Part shown: piece after piece, positions 9,604 through 17,295 of the stretch | How the letters are laid out: each line of letters opens with the position of its first letter | Position numbering within the stretch: position 1 is the first letter of the stretch | Assembly (NCBI GenBank): GCA_023228945.1 | Contig: JALOAI010000018.1 | Location: 62,001 to 126,000, forward strand | Source: Pigmentiphaga sp. | GTDB lineage: Bacteria > Pseudomonadota > Gammaproteobacteria > Burkholderiales > Burkholderiaceae_B | Direction: 5' to 3' | Length of the DNA: 64,000 nucleotides | Made by a program: the position numbers and the translations under genes | Notes under the pieces: model-generated | Database searches by the model: none | Told to the model about the DNA's origin: nothing | Seen by the model: only the letters and a program-made list of their open reading frames with translations

Positions 9604-10584
9604 TCACTCTCGCTTGATCTGGTTGTCGGCGATGATTTTTGCCCGGCGCTCGAAGTCCTCACGCTGTTGAACCGCAAATTCCGCGGGAGGCGTGGCGGTC
9701 ACCAGCAGCCCCATCTGGCTCAAGGTGGCGGTCACGTCTTCGCTGCGCAGTGCCTTGGCCATGGACGCGTAGAGCTCATCGCGGATGTCGTCGGGCATCC
9801 CTTTGGGCCCAAAAAAACCCACCCAGGACGTCATCGCGAAGCCCGGCACCGTCTCGGCGATCGCGGCTACGTCGGGCAGCCCGGGGAATCGCTCCGGCTC
9901 GGTGACGCCAAGTGCCTTGAGGTCCCCCGACTCGATATGTGACAAGGCCACGGAAAGGCTCGAGAACAGCATGGGGATATGTCCACCCAAAACATCGGCG
10001 AGAGCGGGTGGCCCATTCTGATACGGTGCATGCACGAGGTCGATATCGGCCAACTCGTTGAGCAGCGGGCCTGACAAGTGATGCGGCGACCCGATGCCTG
10101 AGCTGCCGTAAAACAGTTTGGTGGGATTTTCCTTGGCATAGGCAATCAAGCCCGCCATGTCGTCGGCCGGAAAGTCCTTGCGAACTCCCAGAATGATGAT
10201 GTTTTTGGCCGCCAAAGTGATGGGTGTGGCATCCTCCAGTGGATGGAACGGCATGTCGGGGAAGAGATGATAGTTCGTCGCGTGCGTGGCATCGTTGCCG
10301 ATCACGAGGGTACAGCCATCGGGCTTGGATCTCGCCACCCGTGCGGAGCCGATGCTGCCGCTGGCGCCGCCCAGATTCTCGATGACGACCGTCTTACCTA
10401 AATCTTTGGACATTTTGTCGGCCACCAGCCGGGCCAGGTTGCCGGTGGAGCCGCCGGGAGGATACGGATCGATGATCCTGATCGGATCGCAGGCGATGGC
10501 GCTTGCCGCCGCGGCCGGTGCCTGAGGGGAGACAATGACGGCCAGTGCCAGGGCGATGGCCGGACTGCAGCGTGGGATCTTCAT
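9604..10584 (-). CDS. Bug/TctC-type periplasmic solute receptor
   Basis: The protein has 326 residues. The start at 10584 has AGGAAA upstream and opens a signal peptide (MKIPRCSPAIALALAVIV, cleavage near AAAASA). Bug landmarks follow: IIDPYPPGGSTGNLARL, VVIENLGGASGSIG, YGSSGIGSPHHLSG and DVLGGHIPMLFSSL. The Asp normally found in the PGGxxD ligand loop is Gly here, so ligand contacts may differ. It lies 58 bases upstream of the amidase start and 195 bases downstream of the LysR gene. No membrane subunits are nearby. Ligand unknown. Confidence 0.88.
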   Translation of the reverse strand: MKIPRCSPAIALALAVIVSPQAPAAAASAIACDPIRIIDPYPPGGSTGNLARLVADKMSKDLGKTVVIENLGGASGSIGSARVARSKPDGCTLVIGNDATHATNYHLFPDMPFHPLEDATPITLAAKNIIILGVRKDFPADDMAGLIAYAKENPTKLFYGSSGIGSPHHLSGPLLNELADIDLVHAPYQNGPPALADVLGGHIPMLFSSLSVALSHIESGDLKALGVTEPERFPGLPDVAAIAETVPGFAMTSWVGFFGPKGMPDDIRDELYASMAKALRSEDVTATLSQMGLLVTATPPAEFAVQQREDFERRAKIIADNQIKRE

Positions 10585-10720
10585 TGCTTCGTTTCCTGTT
10601 GAAATCGATTTGAGCCAATGAACGTCGGTCTTGGCCCCGGGGGGCGAGCGAATGAGTCTCAGCGAAATGCGGGGCGAACGCAATAATCCAAACCGACTAA
10701 GCGATATAAGCCCTGCTTTT

Positions 10721-10771
10721 ATGACCACGTGCCTAAGCGCTCGTCTCGCCGTTCACGGCGAGGCGAGCGCC
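10721..10771. repeat. Intergenic repeat, TGACCACG family, copy 1, with 15-bp hairpin
   Basis: It begins ATGACCACGTGCCTAAGCGC and continues into a hairpin with arms 10737-10751 and 10756-10770 (one G-T pair) around the tetraloop TTCA. Related copies are at 17250 and 50331. It lies between the LysR stop (10780) and the Bug start, so on the minus strand it may end LysR transcription. Confidence 0.5.
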
Positions 10772-10779
10772 GCGGGATG

Positions 10780-11667
10780 TCAGCACACGCTGCTGGCGAT
10801 GTGGTTCTTCATCCAGCGGTGATATTCAAGATGAGCGTAGCGCTGGCTCCAATACAAAGACACGGTAAACGGCGTTTGGGGAAATCCGAAGGGGCGGAGG
10901 CTGAACTTGCTCATGTCCAGCAGACTGTACGCCACCGAGGAGGCCAAGATGCCATGGAAGCCGAATTGCTGGATGAGCTTGAGCATGACCAAGGTGTTCG
11001 ACGCATTTTGCCGGATGCGATTCTCCAGGCCCAATTCCAGAAGCATGGCATGTGGCGGTGCGTTGCTGCGCACCGAGATGTATTCCAGATCTTGCATATC
11101 GTCCCGGTTGACGGGCGTTTCCGCCTCCTCTTCCTCTCCGGATCTTCGGCTCACCAGGACATAGATGTCCTGGATGAGAGGCTGTTGCTCCAGCCCTTCC
11201 AGCATGGGTAGCGACCCCAGTGCAAAATCCAGATGCCCTTCGTGCAGCAGATCCGCCACCTGGCCCAGGTCGTAAGATGAGCACTCCAGCCTGATCCCGG
11301 GCGCGAGGGATGGCAAGGCTTCGAGCAGCTGCGGCAGGAAGCGGGCTTCCGCCATATCGCTCATGTGAAAGCGGTAGCGGCGTTTCGATTGCCGGGGATC
11401 GAACGTCTGGTGTTCGGCCAGACCGCGCTGGATCAAATCCATGGCCTGGCTAACGAACGGAGCGAGTTGATCCGCAACGGGTGTAGGCTTCATGCCACCG
11501 GATACACGGGTGAACAAGGGATCGTGCAAGAGGTTTCGCAGTCTTACCAGGCGCTGGCTCGCCGCCGGCTGGGTAATGCCGAGATGCTCCGCCGTCAGCG
11601 TGACGCTGCGCATGATGTACAGCGTGTTGAAGAACTGCAGGAGGTTGAGGTCGATGTCGTTGTGCAT
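10780..11667 (-). CDS. LysR-family regulator of the amidase/Bug unit
   Basis: The protein has 295 residues. I took the start at 11667 (MHNDIDLNLLQFFNTLY), the usual LysR beginning, rather than a frame extending to 11784. The helix-turn-helix is in TAEHLGITQPAASQRLVRL, and the rest is the periplasmic-binding-like effector domain. It is transcribed in the same direction as the Bug and amidase genes, so it may read through into them. The ligand is unknown; its position suggests the amide handled by the neighbours. Confidence 0.88.
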   Translation of the reverse strand: MHNDIDLNLLQFFNTLYIMRSVTLTAEHLGITQPAASQRLVRLRNLLHDPLFTRVSGGMKPTPVADQLAPFVSQAMDLIQRGLAEHQTFDPRQSKRRYRFHMSDMAEARFLPQLLEALPSLAPGIRLECSSYDLGQVADLLHEGHLDFALGSLPMLEGLEQQPLIQDIYVLVSRRSGEEEEAETPVNRDDMQDLEYISVRSNAPPHAMLLELGLENRIRQNASNTLVMLKLIQQFGFHGILASSVAYSLLDMSKFSLRPFGFPQTPFTVSLYWSQRYAHLEYHRWMKNHIASSVC

Positions 11668-11869
11668 GAGGCCTCGGAATCGAAGTTGGCCCCGGTCCCG
11701 CCAGATCGGGCTCGCTGCGAGCCTCGCCGTATCGTGGAGCTTGCGGCCTCGGGGCATGCCGTACCGGCGCGCGGCCAGACCCAATGGCGTGTGTTCGGGA
11801 TTGAATGGCGCGGTGGCGCGTGATGCGCCGCACGGCGCCGATGTTTATCGACCGGAGTGTTGCAGAACC

Positions 11870-12850
11870 ATGGGCATCAGTCACTACATTAAGGAAATCG
11901 GCCGCGGCAAAGACGGTGCGCGGCCGCTTTCGCGGGAGCAGGCGGCCGACCTGATGGGCCAGGTGCTCGATGGCGAGGTGACCGACCTCGAGGTGGGCGC
12001 CTTCTGCCTGGCCATGCGCATCAAGGGTGAAACCTCACAGGAGATGGCGGGATTTCTCGACGCCGTGCGCCAGCGCCTGAGTCGCGTGCCCGCGTCGGCG
12101 ATCCGGCCCACGGTCGTGCTGCCCAGCTACAACGGTGCGCGCCGGCTGCCGGTGTTGGCGCCGCTGTTGGCGCAGCGACTGGTCGAGGGCGGCTTGCGGG
12201 TGGTGATCCATGGCGTGCGCGAGGATCCCGGCCGTACCACCACCGCCCAGGTACTGGCCGCGATGGGGATTCCACCGCTGGAGCGCGTGGCGGACGTGCG
12301 CAACGATGTCGTCAACTTCCTGCCGATCGAGATGCTATCGCCGGCCTTGAACCGGCTGCTCGAGGTGCGCCGCGTCGTGGGGCTGCGCAACCCCGCGCAC
12401 AGCTTGGTCAAGCTGCTCAATCCCTGTGAATCACGGGCGCTGGTGATCGGCAGCTATACCCATCCCGAATATTTGCGGTCTATGACCGCCACCTACATCG
12501 AGATCGGCGCCGACGCCCTGCTATCGCGCGGCATCGAGGGCGAGTCCGTGGCCGATGCTCGCCGCCTGCAACAAACCGATGCCTTCATCGCCGGTCGGCC
12601 TTTCCGCGTCCAGGAAGCGGAAACGGGATCGATCGCGACGCTGCCCGACTGGCCCTCCGACATCGCGCCGGACCGCATCGCCGCGTACATCGCCGACGTT
12701 CTGGCCGGCCGCCGCGAGCAGCCTGCGCCGATCACGCGGCAGATCGGCCTGGTGCATTGCGCCGTCCAGGCGATGACGTCGGGCTCTAGCCCAGGCCCTG
12801 GCGCCGCTCCCGACAGCGCGGCGGGATCGCGGCCGGCTCCGTGCCGGTGA
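11870..12850 (+). CDS. ybiB: YbiB-family DNA-binding protein (TrpD2, phosphoribosyltransferase fold)
   Basis: The protein has 326 residues, starting MGISHYIKEIGRGKDGARPL with GGAG upstream. It has the small helical N-domain (DLMGQVLDGEVTDLEVGAF) and the glycosyltransferase family 3 alpha/beta domain of anthranilate phosphoribosyltransferase. Known YbiB proteins are not TrpD enzymes: they bind nucleic acid through a positive surface and are linked to the SOS response. A frame reaching back to 11492 lies antisense to the LysR gene and was rejected. It is followed after 10 bases by the siroheme synthase gene. Confidence 0.85.
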   Translation: MGISHYIKEIGRGKDGARPLSREQAADLMGQVLDGEVTDLEVGAFCLAMRIKGETSQEMAGFLDAVRQRLSRVPASAIRPTVVLPSYNGARRLPVLAPLLAQRLVEGGLRVVIHGVREDPGRTTTAQVLAAMGIPPLERVADVRNDVVNFLPIEMLSPALNRLLEVRRVVGLRNPAHSLVKLLNPCESRALVIGSYTHPEYLRSMTATYIEIGADALLSRGIEGESVADARRLQQTDAFIAGRPFRVQEAETGSIATLPDWPSDIAPDRIAAYIADVLAGRREQPAPITRQIGLVHCAVQAMTSGSSPGPGAAPDSAAGSRPAPCR

Positions 12851-12860
12851 TAATGCCGAT

Positions 12861-13829
12861 ATGAAACTTTTTCCTCTCTTCGCCGATCTGCGGGGCCGAC
12901 CGGTGCTGGTGGTGGGCGGCGGCGAGGTGGCTGCGCGTAAAGCCGCCGCCCTGCTGGCCGCCGGAGCCGATGTCACCGTGGTGGCGCCCGAATTGCATAT
13001 GGATCTGCGTCATGCGCTCGACGCCGGGCGCCTGCGCTGGCACGAAGGCTATTTCGTGCCGGAGTGCCTGGACGGCATGTGGCTGGCGGTGGCCGCCACC
13101 GCGGATCGCGCCGTCAATCGGGCCGTGGCCGACGCCGGCGCGGCGCGGCGCTGTTTTGTCAATGTGGTGGACGACCCCGAGCTGTCGCACTTCCAGGTGC
13201 CGGCGGTGGTCGATCGCGATCCCGTTACCATTGCGGTGTCGTCGGCCGGCGCGGCACCCATGTTTGCACGGCGGATACGCGAGCGTCTGGAAGCCCTGAT
13301 CGATCCCCAGCTTGGTCCGCTCACCGCCTTGGCGGCGAAGCATCGCGACGCCATCCGGCAACGCTTCGCCAACCTCGCCGCCAGGCGGGCATTCTATGAC
13401 CGGCTGTACGAGGGCGAGGTGGCGGCGCTGTTGCGCCAGGGCCGCCCCGCCGAGGCGGAAAGCGCTTTGCTCGCGGAGCTGGCACAACGCGCTGTGGCGT
13501 CCGTGGGCCGCATCGTAGTGGTCGGGGTGGGGCCAGGCGACCCGGGATCGCTCACCCTGGCGGCGCTGCGCGCGCTCAACTTGGCCGATGTCTTGCTGGT
13601 GGCCGATGGCGTGCCCGAACCGATCCTGGCCTTGGCGCGCAAGGATGCATCGCGGCGGCCGGCACCCGCCGGCCGGATCGAGTCGGGGCGGCTGCTGCTC
13701 AGTCTGGCCGAAGCGGGGCACACCGTGGTGTATCTCGAGCGCGGCGGCGGGCCAACAGCGAAGGCCCTGGGCTTGTCGGATTCTTGGGTGGTGGAGCAAG
13801 TGCCCGGCCTGCATGCCGATCAGGACTGA
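12861..13829 (+). CDS. cysG: Siroheme synthase with shortened methyltransferase domain (precorrin-2 dehydrogenase/ferrochelatase)
   Basis: The protein has 322 residues. Residues 1 to about 210 match CysG-N: NAD motif LVVGGGEVAARKA, the Asp in VDDPELSHF and the Ser of VSSAGAAP, so precorrin-2 oxidation and iron insertion look intact. Full CysG has about 457 residues. Here the SUMT part starts normally (VVVVGVGPGDPGSLTLAALRAL) but soon degenerates, ending GHTVVYLERGGG with the rest of the methyltransferase absent. Uroporphyrinogen methylation would have to come from a separate enzyme. It probably supplies siroheme for sulfite or nitrite reductase. Confidence 0.85.
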   Translation: MKLFPLFADLRGRPVLVVGGGEVAARKAAALLAAGADVTVVAPELHMDLRHALDAGRLRWHEGYFVPECLDGMWLAVAATADRAVNRAVADAGAARRCFVNVVDDPELSHFQVPAVVDRDPVTIAVSSAGAAPMFARRIRERLEALIDPQLGPLTALAAKHRDAIRQRFANLAARRAFYDRLYEGEVAALLRQGRPAEAESALLAELAQRAVASVGRIVVVGVGPGDPGSLTLAALRALNLADVLLVADGVPEPILALARKDASRRPAPAGRIESGRLLLSLAEAGHTVVYLERGGGPTAKALGLSDSWVVEQVPGLHADQD

Positions 13830-13837
13830 CGGGATCA

Positions 13838-13937
13838 CCAGGCCGCCGCCCGCGTGGGCGAGGATAATGCGCAGGCGGGGATGCTAATGGATATCGATTG
13901 CGCCGGGCGTGGCGAAGCGGGACGCGGCGGTTTTCAT
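13838..13937 (-). pseudogene. Remnant of an amidohydrolase gene after the TauD gene
   Basis: On the minus strand an ATG at 13937-13935 overlaps the TauD stop (ATGA) and reads MKTAASRFATPGAIDIH, then TAG, then HPRLRIILAHAGGGLVIP. IDIHxH is the N-terminal metal motif of amidohydrolases, with the stop in place of the middle residue. RLRIILAHAGGG is the C-terminal metal-binding strand of the amidohydrolase-2 family. The two motifs, normally some 150-200 residues apart, are joined in frame. This looks like a gene that lost its middle and then gained a nonsense codon. The reading is by eye from short motifs. Confidence 0.5.
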
Positions 13938-14812
13938 TGCGGACGGTCTCCCACCACGGCGACCCGCTCCATGCGCCTGCGGTTGGGGTAATAATCATTA
14001 TTGGCGTAATGCTGGGTCGAGCGATTGTCCCAAAGCACCAGGGTGCCCGGCTTCCAGCGCAAGCGGAACTGATACTCGGGCACGTGGACCCTGGCAAACA
14101 GAAAGTCGAGCAGCCAGCGGCTTTCTTCGGGGCCGAGGCCCACGATGGACTCGGTGAAGTTCGCATTCACATAGAGCGCCCGCTGGCCGGTTTCCGGCAC
14201 GGTGCGCACCACGGGATGCTTGGGCTTGGGGTAACGCTGTTCAAATTCCCGCAAACGCCGCTGGTCTTCTTCCGAGCTGCCGAAAAGCCGCCGGAAGTTC
14301 AGGAAGTCGTGGACAGCGTACAGCGAGTCGAGCATTTGCCGCAGGGGCGCGCCCAGGCCTTCGTAGGCGGCGCACATATCGGCCCACAGGGTATCACCGC
14401 CGGTGGGTGGCGTGATATCGCAGCGCAGGATCGAGTATTTGGTGGGACATTCACGAAAGGTAGTGTCGCTGTGCCAGACGTCGGTGGACAGCACGGGGTT
14501 GTCCTTGTGATTGTCGAGCACCATCAGTTCGGCGGCTTCCCCCTGCGGACGGAAGGGATGGACCTCGAGATCGCCGAACTGGCGGCCCAGCGCCACGTGC
14601 TGGGCCGAGCTCAGGTGTTGCTCGCGGGCGAAGATCACCTTATGACGCATCAGCGCCGCTTCCAGGCGGGCCAGGGTAGCGGAGTCTAGCGGCTGCGAGA
14701 AGTCAAGACCATGGATTTCGGCGCCGATCGTGGGCCCGTAGGGCTCGATCTCGAAAGGCCTGGCGCCGGGATGGGCCTGGGCCTCGGTGGCGGGTTCGAG
14801 TGCTGTTTGCAT
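13934..14812 (-). CDS. TauD/TfdA-family Fe(II)/2-oxoglutarate dioxygenase
   Basis: The protein has 292 residues, beginning MQTALEPATEAQAHPGARPF at 14812; no strong ribosome site is seen and longer starts lack support. The facial triad is present: His114 and Asp116 in WHSDTTF, and distal His268 in STQHYANNDYYP, followed by Arg residues for 2-oxoglutarate. It oxidises a small acid, sulfonate or aryloxy substrate that I cannot name. It is 25 bases downstream of a Bug gene and upstream of an amidohydrolase remnant, so it belonged to a three-gene uptake and cleavage operon. Confidence 0.87.
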   Translation of the reverse strand: MQTALEPATEAQAHPGARPFEIEPYGPTIGAEIHGLDFSQPLDSATLARLEAALMRHKVIFAREQHLSSAQHVALGRQFGDLEVHPFRPQGEAAELMVLDNHKDNPVLSTDVWHSDTTFRECPTKYSILRCDITPPTGGDTLWADMCAAYEGLGAPLRQMLDSLYAVHDFLNFRRLFGSSEEDQRRLREFEQRYPKPKHPVVRTVPETGQRALYVNANFTESIVGLGPEESRWLLDFLFARVHVPEYQFRLRWKPGTLVLWDNRSTQHYANNDYYPNRRRMERVAVVGDRPQ

Positions 14813-14837
14813 GTTGTGCTCTGGAGAAAATGTTGAG

Positions 14838-15833
14838 TCAATTTGCCGGGCGCACGCCGCCGGCACGGATGGCGTCGCCCCAGCGCTGGTACTCGCTATC
14901 GACGAACGCCGCGGCATCGGCGGCCTCCGGGGTGGTGCGGCTGCGGGCCCCCAGGTCGTTGATGCGTTGCGCCAGGCTGCCCGAGCTCGCTACCTGGTGC
15001 ACCGCCCGCGCGAGCGTGTTCTGAACTTCTTCCGGCGTATCGGCCGGAGCCACCAGCGCAAACCAGGGGCCGGCCACGATGCTGGGGTAGCCCGCTTCGG
15101 CGAAGGTGGGCGTATCGGGCAAGGCGGGGCTTCGTTCGGCGGCGGCCACGGCCACGGCCCGCAACTCGCCGCTGCGCGCCCTGGGCACGACATTGAAGGT
15201 GTCGGTAATGAGGGCATCGACCCGGCCGCCGATGACATCGGTGAGAACGGGGCCAAAACCTTTGTACGGTACATGCTCCATGTTGATGCCGGTGGCATGG
15301 GCGATCATGGCGCCGGTGATGTGACCGGTGGTGCCGAGGCCTTGCGTGCCGTAGGTGACGCGGGCATCGGCGGCGCTTCCGGCCTGGATCAGGTCGGCCG
15401 GTGTGCGCAGCGGCGAATCGGGCCTGACGGCCATGACGTTGGGAGCCTCGAGCACAATCGAGATAGGGGCGAAGCCCTGCTGCGCGTCGTAAGGCAGGGA
15501 GTCGAGCAGAAAAGGATTGATGACCAGAGGCCCTTGGGCGGTGAAGAGCAGGGTGTACCCGTCGGCCGCGGACTTGGCAACGGCGTCGGCCCCGATGGTG
15601 CCTCCGGCGCCGGCTCGGTTCTCGACGATGACGCTTTGCCCGAACTCGCGCGACAGGCCTTCGGCGAGCTCCCTCGCGACGACGTCGACCGCTCCGCCGG
15701 CGAGAAACGGCACGATGATGCGTACCGGTTTTTCGGGATAGGCCACCGCCTGGGCGGTGGCGTTGGCGGCGAAGCCCAGACAGCCGGCGACGGCCAGCCC
15801 GGTGATGAGACGTCGTGCAGTGGCTTTCATCAT
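14838..15833 (-). CDS. Bug/TctC-type periplasmic solute receptor
   Basis: The protein has 331 residues. The ATG at 15833 (MMKATARR) is preferred because GAGGAG lies about 6 bases upstream; an ATG at 15845 lies ahead of that site. Signal peptide ends near NATAQA. Bug motifs are PVRIIVPFLAGGAVDVVARE (the usual PGG is AGG), VIVENRAGAGGTIG, YGTQGLGTTGHITG and VPYKGFGPVLTDVIGG. First gene of the minus-strand operon with TauD; divergent from the MarR gene across a palindrome at 15861-15883. Confidence 0.88.
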   Translation of the reverse strand: MMKATARRLITGLAVAGCLGFAANATAQAVAYPEKPVRIIVPFLAGGAVDVVARELAEGLSREFGQSVIVENRAGAGGTIGADAVAKSAADGYTLLFTAQGPLVINPFLLDSLPYDAQQGFAPISIVLEAPNVMAVRPDSPLRTPADLIQAGSAADARVTYGTQGLGTTGHITGAMIAHATGINMEHVPYKGFGPVLTDVIGGRVDALITDTFNVVPRARSGELRAVAVAAAERSPALPDTPTFAEAGYPSIVAGPWFALVAPADTPEEVQNTLARAVHQVASSGSLAQRINDLGARSRTTPEAADAAAFVDSEYQRWGDAIRAGGVRPAN

Positions 15834-15860
15834 GTTGCTCCTCATTTGTTTTCGAAGTTC

Positions 15861-15883
15861 AATAGTAGCGTTTCGCTATTATT
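15861..15883. promoter_or_regulatory. MarR-type operator between the Bug and MarR genes
   Basis: AATAGTAGCG-TTT-CGCTATTATT is an inverted repeat with 10-base arms and one mismatch; the core TAGCG-TTT-CGCTA is perfect. It lies in the 152-base gap of the divergent pair, the classic place for autoregulation by the MarR protein at 15986. Confidence 0.55.
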
Positions 15884-15985
15884 TATCGATGCCTCTCGTT
15901 GCGTCAAGCCTGGGCGGCAGCGGTACCATTCCACTTGCCGATGCCATGCGGGGCATCGACGTTCGTTGTTCAGGAATCCCCCGGT

Positions 15986-16471
15986 ATGGTGACTTTTCGA
16001 CTCGAAGAACGGCTGTCCTATCGTTGTTCCATTATTTCCAATCGGATTGCGCGGTTTATTACGCCCATGCTGGAGGAGGCTTTTCAACTCACCTTGATCA
16101 CCTGGCGGGTGATGGCGGTTATCGGCCGCTATGAGCCGATGTCGAGCAAAGATGTCGCCCTGCACACCAGCACCGACGCTTTTTTCGTGTCGCGTGCCGT
16201 GGAGCAGCTGGTTCAGCGGGGGTACGTCAGCCGCACTCCCGACGACCAGGACCGGCGCCGGGTCTGTCTGGCACTCACCGAACGGGGCCGGGCGGTGCAT
16301 CAACAGGTGGAAGACACCATCAACCGCATCGAGGAGGCCATCGTCGCGGATCTTCCGGAGCAAGAACGGGCGGCGATGCGAATGGCCTTGGCGTGTCTCG
16401 ACCAGCGGAGCGCGGCGCTGATATATGGCGGCGCCAAATGGCAGGATTTCTTCAAGCAGGAGGCTATGTGA
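15986..16471 (+). CDS. MarR-family transcriptional regulator
   Basis: The protein has 161 residues. The start MVTFRLEERLSYRCSIISN is supported by AGGA upstream; an earlier ATG at 15899 adds an unrelated tail. The winged helix is clear: DVALHTSTDAFFVSRAVEQL as recognition region, then DDQDRRRVCLALTERGRAVH as wing. It probably represses the divergent Bug/TauD operon and its own operon with the SDR gene through the 15861 palindrome. Its TGA overlaps the GTG start of the SDR gene. Confidence 0.88.
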   Translation: MVTFRLEERLSYRCSIISNRIARFITPMLEEAFQLTLITWRVMAVIGRYEPMSSKDVALHTSTDAFFVSRAVEQLVQRGYVSRTPDDQDRRRVCLALTERGRAVHQQVEDTINRIEEAIVADLPEQERAAMRMALACLDQRSAALIYGGAKWQDFFKQEAM

Positions 16472-17253
16472 ACATTCAATTCAACAGCCAGCGGGTGCTG
16501 GTTACCGGCGCCAGCAAAGGCATCGGCCTGGCATGCGCGCTGGCCTTTGGCCGCGCCGGCGCGATGGTGGTCGGCGTGTCACGCAGCGAAGACAATCTGC
16601 GGCAGGCTCGCGAGCAATGCGAGGCGCAAGGTGTGGTGCTGCATACGCTCGCGGCCGACCTGACCGACGCCCAGGCGGCCGAGCGGGCGGTGATCGAGGC
16701 TGAAGAGCGGCACGGACCGATTGACGTGCTGATCAATTCGGCGGGCGCGGCGCGCCGGTATCCCCCGGACGAACTCGACGTGGCGGCTTTTCAGCAGGCC
16801 ATGGATGCGAAGTACTTCACGTATCTTCATGTCATGCAGCCGGTTGTGCGTGGCATGCTGGAGCGTGGCCGGGGCAATGTCGTGAACATCATCGGCCAGG
16901 GCGGCCGGGTGGCCAAGCCCACCCATATCCCCGGCGGCTCGGCCAATGCCGCACTGATGCTGGCCACCGTGGGCTATGCGCGCGCCGTGGCGGCCAAGGG
17001 GGTGCGTATCAATGCCATCAACCCCGGCCTGACGCAAACCACCCGGGTCGAGGAAGGCCTGGAGGCGGCGTCGCGCGCCACCGGCAGGCCGCCCACCGAA
17101 CTCCTGGCCGAGCAACTGGCCTCCATCCCCATGCAGCGCATGGCGCAGCCGGAGGAGATCGCCAACGTCGCGCTATTCCTGGCTTCCGACTTCGCCAGCT
17201 ATGTGTCGGGGGCGGTGATCCCGATGGATGGCTGCGCGGCTTCGGTGATTTGA
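16468..17253 (+). CDS. Atypical SDR-family protein lacking the YxxxK active site
   Basis: The protein has 261 residues from a GTG start at 16468, with AGGAGG 4 bases upstream and a GTGA overlap with the MarR stop; no closer ATG fits. The Rossmann motif GASKGIG and the NSAG motif are intact. At the active site, where YxxxK is expected before AAL, the sequence is IPGGSANAAL, so Tyr is Gly156 and Lys is Asn160; the catalytic Ser region reads NIIGQGG. It may bind NAD(P) but use different chemistry, or act without redox turnover. The TGA stop also begins a repeat of the TGACCACG family. Confidence 0.8.
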   Translation: MNIQFNSQRVLVTGASKGIGLACALAFGRAGAMVVGVSRSEDNLRQAREQCEAQGVVLHTLAADLTDAQAAERAVIEAEERHGPIDVLINSAGAARRYPPDELDVAAFQQAMDAKYFTYLHVMQPVVRGMLERGRGNVVNIIGQGGRVAKPTHIPGGSANAALMLATVGYARAVAAKGVRINAINPGLTQTTRVEEGLEAASRATGRPPTELLAEQLASIPMQRMAQPEEIANVALFLASDFASYVSGAVIPMDGCAASVI

Positions 17254-17295
17254 CCACGCGCCCAAGCGCAAGCCTCGGCGCGGGTTCAGCGCGCC
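17250..17295. repeat. Intergenic repeat, TGACCACG family, copy 2
   Basis: TTGACCACGCGCCCAAGCGC matches the copies at 10721 and 50331. It supplies the SDR stop codon. It leads to a hairpin GGCGCG (17277-17282) / CGCGCC (17290-17295) with TTCA in the loop, as in the other copies, and it overlaps the stop of the convergent aldo/keto reductase gene. Confidence 0.45.

Noticed and set aside
11709..11723. GGCTCG-CTG-CGAGCC dyad in the LysR/ybiB gap
   Set aside because: It is short and GC-rich with no promoter nearby; dyads like this are expected by chance at this base composition.
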